Below, piece by piece: positions 45,068 to 54,985 of a stretch of 64,000 bases of DNA (its first letter is position 1; the number at the start of each line of letters is the position of its first letter). The notes under the pieces were generated by a model. It was not told where the DNA came from. It worked only from the letters and a program-made list of their open reading frames with translations, and did not search any database. The stretch lies in the NCBI GenBank assembly GCA_018268715.1, contig JAFDVZ010000020.1:124001-188000 (forward strand), given 5' to 3'. Position numbers and translations under genes: made by a program. Origin of the DNA: Acidobacteriota bacterium. Its GTDB lineage: Bacteria; Acidobacteriota; Terriglobia; Bryobacterales; Bryobacteraceae.

Positions 45068-46319
45068 GGATCGGTTTCCTTAGGTATTGGTTCGCGGCTT
45101 CGTTGTTCGTGAAACGCTCTTTCACAGGATCCCACTCCAAGCGGCCGCCCACTTGAATGGCGATATGGGCCAGGTGGCACAGAGAGGTTGTTCGATGCCC
45201 GACCTCGGCGTCCTCCAGCGTCTGCCCGCGCGACTTCACGGCGTCGATGAAGTCCTGCTTGTCAGTCTTGAACGGCAGCCGCACCCAACGGGTCGGGTTT
45301 TTGTAATCGACCACGCGCGCCGGTCCCGCGGTGACGCCCTCGTAGGAGGCCTCGATCCAACCTTCGGTTCCCTCGAATCGCACGTACGGCCTGTCGATCT
45401 TGTAGATCAGCCGTACGCCGTTGGAGTAGCGATACTCCGCCTCGAACCCCAGCAGGACATTCCAGAAGCTGTCCCCGGCGGGATATTCTCCCGTGGCCTC
45501 CACCTGAATCGGTCCACTGCGATCCGTGTTGTTGCCCCACTGCGCGATGTCGTTCAGATGGGCGCCCCAATTCGTGATCATCCCATCGCAGTACTCCAGA
45601 CGCCGCATCCATCCCGGCCGCTCATACGCTTTCGGCTTGTGCACCCGAGCCTCGGTGTACGGCGCGTGCGGCGCCGGGCCCTGCCATCGCTCATAGTCGA
45701 GTTCCGTTGGAACCGGCATATCCGGTTGCGGCGGACATCCCACGTCGCCCTTCGGCACGCCGCTGCGAATCGTCTTCAACTCTCCGATGCGTCCGTTACG
45801 CACCCACTCCACCGCCGCGTGAAACGTGGTGATGGACCGGAACTCGCTATCGGTGCGAAAAACTCGGCGGTGCTTCGCCACGACGTCGGCGAGCGCCCGT
45901 CCCTCCGCGATCGTACGCGTCAGCGGCTTCTCGCAGGACACGTCCTTGCCCGCCTCCACCGCCGCAATCGACATCGGAACGTGCCAATGGTCGGGCGTGG
46001 AGATCATGACGGCGTCAATCGACTGGTCGGCCAGCACCTCGCGGAAGTCGCGAACCGCCTTGCACCCGGGCTTCCCGTACGCCTGATCCACCTGCTCCCT
46101 GGCGCGCTCCAGGCGCCAGGCGTCGACATCGCACACCGCCACAACCCGCACGTCCGGCATCGCCAGAAACTGTTTGAGATTCACCTGCACGCACTGGCGC
46201 CCTACGCCGATCATACCCACCGTCACGCGATTGGACGGCGCGAAGCGGCCGAAAACGCCGGCTGGAATAAATAGGGGCGCGGCCGCCGTCAAAAGGCCGC
46301 GCCGTGTGACTACAGTCAT
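45045..46319 (-). CDS. Tat-exported Gfo/Idh/MocA-family oxidoreductase (operon head)
   Basis: A 424-residue exported oxidoreductase. N-terminus MTVVTRRGLLTAAAPLFIPAG is a Tat-type signal; the Rossmann motif is VGMIGVGRQC, the family signature is AVMISTPDHWHVPMSIAAVEAG followed by the C-terminal domain with NWGAHLNDIAQW. It shares layout with the last gene of the operon but the two differ in many positions, so they are not a recent duplicate pair. It is the first intact gene of the operon; only 18 bases separate it from a dead TonB receptor. Confidence 0.88.
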   Translation of the reverse strand: MTVVTRRGLLTAAAPLFIPAGVFGRFAPSNRVTVGMIGVGRQCVQVNLKQFLAMPDVRVVAVCDVDAWRLERAREQVDQAYGKPGCKAVRDFREVLADQSIDAVMISTPDHWHVPMSIAAVEAGKDVSCEKPLTRTIAEGRALADVVAKHRRVFRTDSEFRSITTFHAAVEWVRNGRIGELKTIRSGVPKGDVGCPPQPDMPVPTELDYERWQGPAPHAPYTEARVHKPKAYERPGWMRRLEYCDGMITNWGAHLNDIAQWGNNTDRSGPIQVEATGEYPAGDSFWNVLLGFEAEYRYSNGVRLIYKIDRPYVRFEGTEGWIEASYEGVTAGPARVVDYKNPTRWVRLPFKTDKQDFIDAVKSRGQTLEDAEVGHRTTSLCHLAHIAIQVGGRLEWDPVKERFTNNEAANQYLRKPIHAPRHTS

Positions 46320-46337
46320 AGGACAACAGACACTACA

Positions 46338-48930
46338 TCAGAACGTCAGCTTCAACGCAAATCGGAACTGGCGCTCTCCGCTCGCGCTGGTGATTTCCGT
46401 ATACCCGTTGAGCGCCTTCGCTGAGCCGTCGGCGTTCTTCGTCAGGGACGACGCAGTGGCCCCAGGGTTGCCAAACTGCAGCGTACTGGTCACGCCGAAG
46501 CACTCGGCGCGGAACCGCATGGCCAACTTCTCCATCCCTTGAAGTCGCGAAACACGCTTCCGTCCAGATTGAAGACGCCCGGGCCGCGCAGGATGTTTCG
46601 CGCCTCGGTCCCGAACCGCACGTCGGCGACGGCGGCGAACGCCAGCGGGTAGAAGTGCGGCTGTCCCACGCCGCGTCCGCCCAGGACCGCCACACACCTC
46701 AGGATCTGGTCGGCGAACTGGGTGTTAGCCGGCGCGTTCACCGACGTGCCGGATGTGCCCGCCGTAAACGGCGTGCCGCTCATCTGGCTCATGATCCAGT
46801 TCATCGCCAACCGCCCGCCACCGCCGCCAATACGCCGCTGGACGCGAACCTGTGCCCCCGGCCCAGCGGAACCGAGTAGTTCCCATAGAACTGAAGGTTG
46901 TGCGTTCGGGCGAACCCGGCGACGGCCTAATTCCGCTGCAACATGGAGACCCAGTTCCACGTCAGTCTGCCATCGGTGTCATCCACATAACCGGTGGCGC
47001 GCGACAGCCTATACGACTCACCCAGCATGCTGGAGCCGAACCGGCGCGTCACCTGTGTCAGCGACCCGTTGTGTTGCGCCGTGTTGAACGGCGTGAACCG
47101 TTTAATGTCGGAGATGCGCGAGTACTGCGCGTATAACGCTCGCCCCGCGTTGCCGCCGCCCGGCCAAGCGGCGTTGATGTTCTGAATGGCGGTGGTGCGA
47201 ATGGCGCGGCTGCCCACATAGCCGAGTTGGAAGTTGATCCCCGAACCGGCATCGCGCTGCACGGTGAAGTTATACGACTCGATATAGCCGTGATGGAACT
47301 GTTTCGGGAAACTCGTGGCGCCCAGCGCCGCCGGCAGCGAGAACGTATCCTGAGTAAGGCTGGGACCGACTACATCGGGAATCCCGTGCGCAGCGTGCCG
47401 GCGGGCTGGTGACTGTTCGCCCCCGAATACTGCGTCGAGATCGTTGCCGGATAGGCGTCCCGCAGGTAGCGGAACGTGTTGGGATCGACGCTGATGCCCG
47501 CTCCGGTTAGAACCCCGGTCCTTTCGTTGATGCGATAGGCGATGCCCAACCGCGGCGCGATCTGCCCGTGTCCAGTATCGAAACCGCCGCGGACCACCTT
47601 GTCGGTCACCGAATCGTAGCGCTCACCGGCCCAATGGTCACGGCGCGGCACCGGGTACACCTCGCAGCGCATCCCGTAAACCACCGTCAGTTTGCGCGTG
47701 ATCTGCCACATATCGCGAGCATAGAAGCCATCGCTGGGCATGCGCACGGTCGCCAGGTTCATGTCAACGCCGCGCCGCCATTCAACGACGTGACGCCGCC
47801 GCTGAGGTGGAAACCACCGCGCGGACCGTTGGACGCCTGCGTACGTCCCGCCGATCGCAGCGCTCTTCGTGAATCCCGGCGCGCGCCCGGGCTGTCCTCC
47901 ATTGGTGGCGTCGCCGCCCGCCGCTCCTAGCGAAGGCGGATCGAAAACCAGCGTAGGAGAGAAGCTATAGCGGCCGAACATCTGCCATTAGTCGGTGGGA
48001 TTCCAGTTGATCTTGCTGTCTATGTTATCGCGGCGAAATTCATACCCCGCCACCGCCAGGTAATTATCGGGAAACACGCTCTGATTACGGGCCGGAATCA
48101 GGTTCGCCATGTAGGTCGCGGCCGGATCGATGCGCGTGCTGGGATGATGTTATTCGGAAACGCGGAGCGGCCCGTGCCGTTGGTGGCGGCGGTCAACGGA
48201 TCGCACACCGTGGTTCCGGCGCCGTTGAAGTCGCCGGTGCGCAGCGCCGACGTAGGCGCCCTACATAAGGCGGAAGCTGCCAGCCGACGCGTGGTTCGTC
48301 CCCAGTCGCCAAAGAAGAACAGTTTGTTGCGGATGATGCGTCCACCGTACATGGCGCCGAACTGGTTCTGCACGTTCTTCGGCGCTCGATTCGGATCGCC
48401 CGTGCGCGAATTCAGGCAAGGGAAGTAGTGTCGAGCCTTCAGGGCTATTGGTGATAAACTCCCAGGCCGCGCCCGGCACATAAGCCACCAATCGCGGCAA
48501 CCCCGGGTTGCTGATCGTCGCTCCGTCCAATTTGGTGTTATTGCCCAACTGCAGCCTCCCGTGGCCTGGGTCACCATGGACCGCTGCGAGTTGCCGGACT
48601 CCGAGTGGGCCTCCACCGTAGGCGTGAAGCCCGGAAGCACCTTGCACAGCACCTGGAAGTTGCGGCCATGCGAGTTAATCAACAGCAGGTCGAGAATCTG
48701 CGACGACCGTATGACGTTGTTCACATCAGCGCGATCCGTCTGCAGCGTCGCGCCGCTGTCCGACACCAGAATGGTCACCTTGTAAGCGCCCGGCTGAAGA
48801 TCGCTGAACACGTAGTCCCGCTCGTCCGACATCATTTGCTTGACGATGCCCGTCGCGACATGGACCGCCTCAATTTTCGCGTTGGCCACGGAAGCGCCCG
48901 TCGTATCGATTGACGTTTCCAGTCGATGAA
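46338..48930 (-). pseudogene. Decayed TonB-dependent receptor (Oar-like)
   Basis: Fragments in order match an acidobacterial TonB receptor with carboxypeptidase-regulatory domain: TTGASVANAKIEAVHVATGIV, NNTKLDGATISNPGLPRLVAYVP, YGGRIIRNKLFFFGDWGRT, MFGRYSFSPTLVFDPPSLG, NLQFYGNYSVPLGRGHRFAS, and the C-terminus GERQFRFALKLTF. Decay is clear: no start or signal peptide, several frame changes (one near 47375), in-frame TAA at 47988-47990 and TAG at 46927-46929, and about 30 codons missing between EFITNS and ALKARHYF. It directly precedes the exported five-gene operon. Confidence 0.9.
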
Positions 48931-48986
48931 CCGTACAACGTCTGGGACAAACAGGGACTTGAGGAAATTGCCGCGAGCGCGGCGGC

Positions 48987-49772
48987 CTAGAACGGCAGGT
49001 TCGCCATGCGGGCCAGAATCAGCAGCCCATAGGTGACCGGCGCGGCGAACAGCGTCGAATCCACCCGGTCCAGCCAACCGCCATGACCCGGCAGCATGGT
49101 CCCGCTGTCCTTCATGCCGGCGCCCCGCTTCAGGGCCGACTCGCACAGGTCGCCCGCCTGTCCCGCAACGTTCGCGAGCCCAGCGACCCCAGCCACCAGC
49201 CACCACGCCGCCTCCGGCTTCCAGAACCACGCTACGGCCACGGCGAAGATGACGGAGCCGACAATCGAGGCCGCCGCGCCCTCCCAGGTCTTTCCCGGGC
49301 TGATCACCGGGGCCATCTTATGCCGGCCGAACGCCTTGCCCACGTACATGGCAGCCGAATCGCCCGCCCAGTTCAACGCGATCGCGATGAACAGCCACCG
49401 CGGGTCGATGCCGCGCAACCCGATGGCGCACCGCCAGCAGCCGAACACATATCCGACCCCCAGCAGCATCGCCCCAGCGCGCGCCAGTTCGTTCTTGAGA
49501 TCCTTGGACCACAGCGCGAGCGCCATCGACGCGATTGCAACGCCGGTAAACGCGCCCAGTCCGGCCCCCGGCAGGAGCAGCACCACCAATCCCGCGACAA
49601 ACCCGGCCCACCCCGGCTTCGGAATCCCGTGGGCCGCCACGATCCCGTTGTACTCGACAAAGCACAACACGGCGATCACGCTGAGCAACGTCGAAAAGAC
49701 CCACCACGGGGCCCAAACGATAGCGTAAGTGATGACGGGGATGAGGACCAGCGCCGTGGCGATGCGCTTCAT
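48987..49772 (-). CDS. cdsA: Phosphatidate cytidylyltransferase
   Basis: A 261-residue inner-membrane enzyme with about eight hydrophobic segments. It makes CDP-diacylglycerol from phosphatidate and CTP. The family signature is complete: PGKTWEGAAASIVGS and near the C-terminus KDSGTMLPGHGGWLDRVDS. The ATG overlaps the uppS stop codon as ATGA, the common uppS-cdsA coupling in bacteria. The 3' end runs into the dead receptor after about 50 bases. Confidence 0.94.
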   Translation of the reverse strand: MKRIATALVLIPVITYAIVWAPWWVFSTLLSVIAVLCFVEYNGIVAAHGIPKPGWAGFVAGLVVLLLPGAGLGAFTGVAIASMALALWSKDLKNELARAGAMLLGVGYVFGCWRCAIGLRGIDPRWLFIAIALNWAGDSAAMYVGKAFGRHKMAPVISPGKTWEGAAASIVGSVIFAVAVAWFWKPEAAWWLVAGVAGLANVAGQAGDLCESALKRGAGMKDSGTMLPGHGGWLDRVDSTLFAAPVTYGLLILARMANLPF

Positions 49773-50605
49773 CGCAACGACACGCCGAGCGCTTCCGCTA
49801 ACGAATCATCTTCCTGCGAACCCTTCGCCGCCGTGCTGAGGCCTCCGAACCGCCGGTCGCGCCCCTGGTAGGCGAGCACCGCTTCCAGCAGATCCTTGCG
49901 TCCGAAATCGGGCCACAGCGTATCGGTGACATACAGCTCCGCGTAGGCGATCTGCCATAGCAGGAAGTTGCTGATGCGCATTTCGCCGGAGGTGCGGATC
50001 AACAGGTCGGGATCGGGCAATCCCGCCGTATACAACCGCGCCTCGATCATCTCCTCGGTCACCGCCAGCGCATCCAACCGCCCGGCCGAGCGCGCCTCGT
50101 CGACAATCGCGTTCATCGCGTCCACCAACTCCGTGCGGCCGCCATAGTTAATCGCGAGATTCACCCGCAGCCCGGTATTGCCCGACGTCATCCGGCGCGT
50201 CTCATCCAACTCGCGACGCACCTGGTCCGACAGCACCTCCAGCCGGCCCAGCGCGTTGAAGCGGATGTTATTCTTCATCAGGTCCGGCGCCTCGCGACGC
50301 AGGTAAAACCGCAACAGCCGCCACAGCGTGTCCACCTCGCCGCGAGGCCGCTTCCAGTTCTCCGACGAGAACGCGTACAGCGTAAGCGCATCGATGCCCA
50401 GCCGCGCGCACGTCTCCACCGTCAACCGCACCGGCTCGACTCCGGCCCTGTGTCCGGCCACCCGGGGAAGGCTGCGCTTGCGAGCCCAACGGCCATTGCC
50501 GTCCATGATGATGGCGATATGTTTCGGCAGTCTCGCCGCATCAATGGACTCAGCGAGCGCCCAGTCGGGGTCGCCCGGCCGCATTACCTCAAACAAGGCC
50601 TTCAT
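49769..50605 (-). CDS. uppS: Isoprenyl (undecaprenyl) diphosphate synthase
   Basis: A 278-residue cis-prenyltransferase that makes the undecaprenyl diphosphate carrier for cell-wall and polysaccharide synthesis. Motifs: HIAIIMDGNGRWARKR (catalytic Asp), YAFSSENWKRP, and RTSGEMRISNFLLWQIAYAEL. The ATG at 50605 was preferred to an upstream in-frame start; the N-terminal 20 residues are variable in the family. It is coupled by ATGA to cdsA. Confidence 0.94.
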   Translation of the reverse strand: MKALFEVMRPGDPDWALAESIDAARLPKHIAIIMDGNGRWARKRSLPRVAGHRAGVEPVRLTVETCARLGIDALTLYAFSSENWKRPRGEVDTLWRLLRFYLRREAPDLMKNNIRFNALGRLEVLSDQVRRELDETRRMTSGNTGLRVNLAINYGGRTELVDAMNAIVDEARSAGRLDALAVTEEMIEARLYTAGLPDPDLLIRTSGEMRISNFLLWQIAYAELYVTDTLWPDFGRKDLLEAVLAYQGRDRRFGGLSTAAKGSQEDDSLAEALGVSLR

Positions 50606-50648
50606 GGGGCAAAGTCCTATGTTAACAGGTCCCCGAACGCCCGGGCTC

Positions 50649-50672
50649 ACCAATCACAGCACCAATCACAGC
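50649..50672. repeat. 12-bp perfect tandem duplication at the ABC permease stop
   Basis: ACCAATCACAGC occurs twice back to back. The second copy contains the TCA that is the TGA stop codon of the minus-strand permease gene, so the duplication sits exactly at the gene end and leaves a second stop triplet downstream in the same frame (12 is a multiple of three). It looks like a replication-slippage event. Confidence 0.8.
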
Positions 50673-51475
50673 ACATCCGCGAAACCGCGTTTTAACTGCC
50701 GGAAGAACAGTCCGCCCAGCACAAACACCGTCACCGAATAGGCCGCGATCACGCCCAACTCGCGCAAACTCGGCCATTGGGACGACAGCAGCCGCTCCCG
50801 ATACGCCCGCACCACGAACGACAGCGGATTCAGCGCAATCAGGAACCGGAACCGCTCCGGAATCTGCTGTTCGCTAATGAAAATCGGAGTCACCCAGAAC
50901 CACAAGGTCAACGCCACCGCCAGCACCTGCGCGGTGTCCCGCAGATACACATGCAGCGACGACACGATCCACCCGATCCCCACCGCCAGCATCCCCACCA
51001 GCACCATATACACCGGCAGAAACAGGATCATCGCGCTCACATGCCGCTCGATCACAGCCACCGCGCCGATCGCCAGCACGAGCGCGATGAGATGGTGAAT
51101 CAGCGACGACAGAAAGATCGACACGGGCGCCACCTCGGCCGGAAACACCGTCTTCGTAATCAGCCCCGCATGATCCAGCAGCGACGTAGCCGACCGTTGC
51201 ACCGTCTCCTGAAACAGCAGCCACGGCAGAAATCCGCAAAACAGAAACAGCGTGTAATTCTGCGTGATGGCGTCCTTGGGCAGCGGCGCCCGCAGGCACA
51301 CCTGAAACACAAACGTCCAACTCACCAGCAGCACCAGCGGATGAATCACGCCCCACAGCCACCCCGCCGCCGACCCCACAAACCGCTGTTGAAAGTCGCG
51401 CCGGACCAACTCATACAGCAGCGCGCGCCGCTCCACCAGGTTCTTCGCAAAGTGCCGGCCGGGAATCCGATGCAT
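50666..51475 (-). CDS. ABC-2 type polysaccharide/lipid exporter permease (Wzm-like)
   Basis: A 269-residue inner-membrane protein with six hydrophobic segments. The pattern RRDFQQRFVGSAAGWLWGVIHPL near the N-terminus and NYTLFLFCGFLPWLLFQE, then FWVTPIFI and NPLSFVVRAYRE, is that of ABC-2 O-antigen or capsule exporters of the Wzm/KpsM type. Such permeases need a Wzt/KpsT ATPase, which is not in the window (the gene may be upstream beyond 51475, but DUF6986 lies there on the other strand). uppS and cdsA downstream fit envelope synthesis. Confidence 0.85.
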   Translation of the reverse strand: MHRIPGRHFAKNLVERRALLYELVRRDFQQRFVGSAAGWLWGVIHPLVLLVSWTFVFQVCLRAPLPKDAITQNYTLFLFCGFLPWLLFQETVQRSATSLLDHAGLITKTVFPAEVAPVSIFLSSLIHHLIALVLAIGAVAVIERHVSAMILFLPVYMVLVGMLAVGIGWIVSSLHVYLRDTAQVLAVALTLWFWVTPIFISEQQIPERFRFLIALNPLSFVVRAYRERLLSSQWPSLRELGVIAAYSVTVFVLGGLFFRQLKRGFADVL

Positions 51476-51527
51476 CGAAATCTCAGCCTATCACGGGCGC
51501 CCGCCGCCGGCTGCTATAACGGGATCG

Positions 51528-52865
51528 ATGCCCCTCTCATTGTCCGAGTCCCACCTCGGGCCCGCCCTGGAACGCCTGGCCAAGGCCAACTGGATGTTCG
51601 ACCAGCGCTACCCCGCCGACGCCGCCCAGCGCCAACCCGTGCATTCGGTCTACGGCGGAGCGCATCGCTTCAAGTCCGACACCGCCGCCAAACTCGGCGC
51701 CATCGCGCTCGACACATTCGCGAAATACCTGCCCGATCCCGCCGCGCTAGCCTGCGTCACGGCCATGGACGCGCGCACCGCCGAAGCCGTCCACCCCCGC
51801 GTCCGCGCCAAGCTCGAACGCGAGCCCATCGAAGACTTCCGCATCGACTTCGAAGACGGCTACGGCTGCCACACCGGCGAAGAGGAAGACGCGCACGCCC
51901 TCGAATCGGCCCTCCAGACAGCCCGCGGCATGCGAGCCGCCAGCCTTCCCCCCTTCATCGGCATCCGCATCAAGCCGCTCGCGAGCGCCCTCTGGCCGCG
52001 CGCCATGCGCACCCTCGACATCTACCTCACCCACCTGCTCGAAAACACCGGCGCCCCGCCGGCCAACTTCGTCGTGACGCTCCCCAAGGTGACTTCCCCC
52101 GCCCAACCCGCCGCGCTCCATGCGATGCTCGACCAGATCGAAGCGCGCTTCAACCTGCCCCCGCGCACCCTGCGCATCGAGCTCATGATGGAAGCGCCCC
52201 AACTCATCGTCGACGAGCACGGCGTATGCGCCATCCCCGCCCTCATCGACGCCTGCAACGGCCGTTGCCGAGGCCTCCACTTCGGTCCCTACGACTACAC
52301 CACCGCCGTCGGCATTCCAGGCTCGCACCAAAGCCTCCACCACCCATCCTGCGACTTCGCCCGTCACATGATGCAGTCAGCCGTCGCCGGCACGCGCATC
52401 CAGCTCTCCGACGGCCCGACGAAAACCCTCCCCATCCCGCCGCACCGCGGCCAACTCACCGAACAGCAGCAGGCCGCCAATCGCGACGTCGTACACCACG
52501 CCATGCGCGTCCATTACGACGATGTCCGCCGCTCCCTGCACCACGGCTACTATCAGGGCTGGGACCTGCATCCCGCCCAATTCCCGATGCGCTACGCCGC
52601 CGTCTATTCGTTCTTCCTCGAAGGCCTCGACCGCGCCGCCGGCCGTCTCCGCAACTTCCTCGACTCCGCCGCGCAAGCCACCACCCTCGGCGCCGCCTTC
52701 GACGACGCCGCCTCCGCGCAGGGCCTCCTCAACTTCTTTCTGCAAGGACACGCTTGCGGCGCCTTCACCCCCGCCGAACTCGCTCAATCCGGCCTGACTC
52801 TCGACGAACTCCGCACCCGCTCCTTCACCGCCATCATGGACGGACGGCGAACTCAAAAACCGTAA
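51528..52865 (+). CDS. DUF6986 / CitE-like aldolase-superfamily protein
   Basis: A 445-residue cytoplasmic protein. Residues ~90-300 have the CitE-like TIM-barrel signatures DFRIDFEDGYGCHTGEEED, FIGIRIKP, FVVTLPKV, RIELMMEAPQ and GLHFGPYDYT, where the Glu and Asp residues would bind Mg2+. This is the DUF6986 group, related to malyl-CoA lyase and HpcH/HpaI aldolases. The reaction is unknown. The 3' end overlaps the GH51 gene tail-to-tail by 32 bases. Confidence 0.78.
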   Translation: MPLSLSESHLGPALERLAKANWMFDQRYPADAAQRQPVHSVYGGAHRFKSDTAAKLGAIALDTFAKYLPDPAALACVTAMDARTAEAVHPRVRAKLEREPIEDFRIDFEDGYGCHTGEEEDAHALESALQTARGMRAASLPPFIGIRIKPLASALWPRAMRTLDIYLTHLLENTGAPPANFVVTLPKVTSPAQPAALHAMLDQIEARFNLPPRTLRIELMMEAPQLIVDEHGVCAIPALIDACNGRCRGLHFGPYDYTTAVGIPGSHQSLHHPSCDFARHMMQSAVAGTRIQLSDGPTKTLPIPPHRGQLTEQQQAANRDVVHHAMRVHYDDVRRSLHHGYYQGWDLHPAQFPMRYAAVYSFFLEGLDRAAGRLRNFLDSAAQATTLGAAFDDAASAQGLLNFFLQGHACGAFTPAELAQSGLTLDELRTRSFTAIMDGRRTQKP

Positions 52866-54969
52866 GGCTAGCCGCGGGCACAGTCACCACGCGCGGAGCC
52901 TCGGACAGCGTCTCCTCGGCGGCCCTCACCGGCGGTCCAAAGCCGAACGGACTCTGTCCCGGCCCCGGCGTCGTAGGCGCGCCCTCGGGCGCAGTCAGCC
53001 GCCACAACTTCGCCGGCCCGCTAGCCCGCACGCCCGACAAATTCAAAACACACTCCTGCGACGTCTCCGTAGGATTCACCACCGAAATCGCAATCTTGCT
53101 TCGATCCCCACTCAACGCCGCAAACACATCGAGCGGCCAGGTCGGACTCCCCGACGGAGTCTCCGGCAGATCCACCCCCACCGTCCCCTTGATCCGGCGC
53201 TGCGGCGACGTCCCGCTCACCGCCACCGGCAGCGCCCCGGCGAAGCGGTCATGCAGAACCTTCATGACCATCCCATCCATCCGCAGCCCAATCGGATCGC
53301 CGAACGCGTCCGAGGCCAGCGTCCCCATCCCGCCCGTCGCCACGCCGAGTCCGACCATATCCGAATGCCGGAAAAACTCGTGATACACCAGCGCATTGGT
53401 CAGCGGATTCAACATCGGATGACTCGGAATCGGCGCACTCGCGCCCTGAAACATCCACCGGTTCCGAGGCGCCCACTCATCAAAGGCGAACTTAATATTC
53501 TTCCCCTTCAACTCCGGCATCCGCTTCAGATACGCCGCCCAAGCCTCAAACTTCATCTGGACCTTGTTCGACATCCGCCTGACGCGGTCCGTCATCGGGT
53601 CATCGGCCTCGACAAACTCCTGCTTCCCTTCATCGATGGCCAGGTTGGGATAACCATAAAAATGCTCGCCCAGATAGTCGATGTAATCCGCCGACTGCGC
53701 CAGCAGCGCCCCGGTCCAGTCATACTTCGAAAAGAACGCATAGGGCACGCGATCGGTCACCGTCTCGCGCTCGGGAAACGTCCCTAACTGCCGATTTTCG
53801 ATATAAGTCCACGACAACTCCTCCGGCGTAGCGCTCGAAGCAATCGCCTGAATCGACGCATCCACCTTCCGCATCTCCTTCACCACCAGGTTGTGCTTGG
53901 TGGGATACTGCGAAAGGTCGATGTGGCCCCACTGCCAGGGCCCGTACATCTCATTGCCAATACCCCAAATCTTGACGCCATAAGGCGCCGGATGCCCATT
54001 GGCGGCGCGCCACTTACCCAACCGGCTGGTAGCGGGCCCATTGACATATTCCACTTCCTCCGCCGCTGAGTGCGCGTCACCCAGTCCCGTATTCACTGCG
54101 ATATAAGGCTCCGCCCCCAGCAACTTACAGAAGGTCATGAAATCGTCGATCCCCATATCGTTCGATTCCATGCCGCTCCACGCTAACTCCCGCCGAGGCG
54201 GACGCTTGTCCGCATCGCCGATCCCATCCCGCCAGTCATATGCCGAAACGAAGTTCCCACCCGGCCACCGCGCAATCCCGATGCCCTGCTCCTTCAAAAG
54301 CCGCACCATCGTAGCGTTGAACCCCGACACATGATCCGCGGGCATCAGCGATGCGGCTCCGATGTGGACCGGCCCCGAGCCCGTCGCCACAATCTCAAAC
54401 CGCCCGTCGCGAACATCCGCCTTGGCCGTGAACTTCAGCGGATACTTCACATAGCTCGCCAACACCGCCGAGATATGCACCGTTTGCCGATCCTCCGGTT
54501 TCGGTCCCCACACCAGGCTGACATCCACCTTGACGCCGGTCCCGCCCGCCAGCACCACACGCCCCGTGTAAGCCCTCCCGGCGCGCAGCACAATGCCCGA
54601 CTGACTAATGCCCCGCGCCGTCGATGCATCTAACTCCACTCGGGGACTCCACTCACCGACATAGGCCGCCTTCCCATCCATCGTGACAAAGCGATCCTCG
54701 CCCACCGGCAGCCACCGCCGCTGTGGAAATCTCCGCCCGAACGCCGTCGTCGGCGCCGGCAGCGGCTTTGAGTTGATAGCGAAGAAAAACTTCCGGTCAT
54801 ACAACATCTCCGCCCACACCCGAGTCGTCGCCGGCTCCATAAAACCGCCGAAAGTCAGCTTCGAGATCGGTTGCGCCGCCCGCGACGCATCGATATCCAC
54901 CGTCACCGATCCCCCGGCGGCAGCCGCTATCGAAATCGCCGCCGCCATCCACAGCCACACGCTTCTCAT
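52834..54969 (-). CDS. GH51-like alpha-L-arabinofuranosidase
   Basis: A 711-residue secreted enzyme (signal peptide MRSVWLWMAAAISIAAAAG). The (beta/alpha)8 domain has the GH51 catalytic pair: acid/base E340 in GIGNEMYG and nucleophile E498 in FAFDEWAPRN. Residues ~20-190 form the N-terminal beta-sandwich seen in large family members and the C-terminus is another beta domain (VVNPTETSQECVLNL). The family cuts arabinofuranose side chains from arabinoxylan and arabinan. It is the last gene of the minus-strand polysaccharide unit. Confidence 0.9.
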   Translation of the reverse strand: MRSVWLWMAAAISIAAAAGGSVTVDIDASRAAQPISKLTFGGFMEPATTRVWAEMLYDRKFFFAINSKPLPAPTTAFGRRFPQRRWLPVGEDRFVTMDGKAAYVGEWSPRVELDASTARGISQSGIVLRAGRAYTGRVVLAGGTGVKVDVSLVWGPKPEDRQTVHISAVLASYVKYPLKFTAKADVRDGRFEIVATGSGPVHIGAASLMPADHVSGFNATMVRLLKEQGIGIARWPGGNFVSAYDWRDGIGDADKRPPRRELAWSGMESNDMGIDDFMTFCKLLGAEPYIAVNTGLGDAHSAAEEVEYVNGPATSRLGKWRAANGHPAPYGVKIWGIGNEMYGPWQWGHIDLSQYPTKHNLVVKEMRKVDASIQAIASSATPEELSWTYIENRQLGTFPERETVTDRVPYAFFSKYDWTGALLAQSADYIDYLGEHFYGYPNLAIDEGKQEFVEADDPMTDRVRRMSNKVQMKFEAWAAYLKRMPELKGKNIKFAFDEWAPRNRWMFQGASAPIPSHPMLNPLTNALVYHEFFRHSDMVGLGVATGGMGTLASDAFGDPIGLRMDGMVMKVLHDRFAGALPVAVSGTSPQRRIKGTVGVDLPETPSGSPTWPLDVFAALSGDRSKIAISVVNPTETSQECVLNLSGVRASGPAKLWRLTAPEGAPTTPGPGQSPFGFGPPVRAAEETLSEAPRVVTVPAASLTVFEFAVRP

Positions 54970-54985
54970 AGCCGTCCTCTCTAAC

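Noticed and set aside
50777..53383. 868-codon plus-strand open frame across the ABC permease and DUF6986 region
   Set aside because: It is Arg/Pro/His-rich and crosses two genes with full family signatures in other frames.
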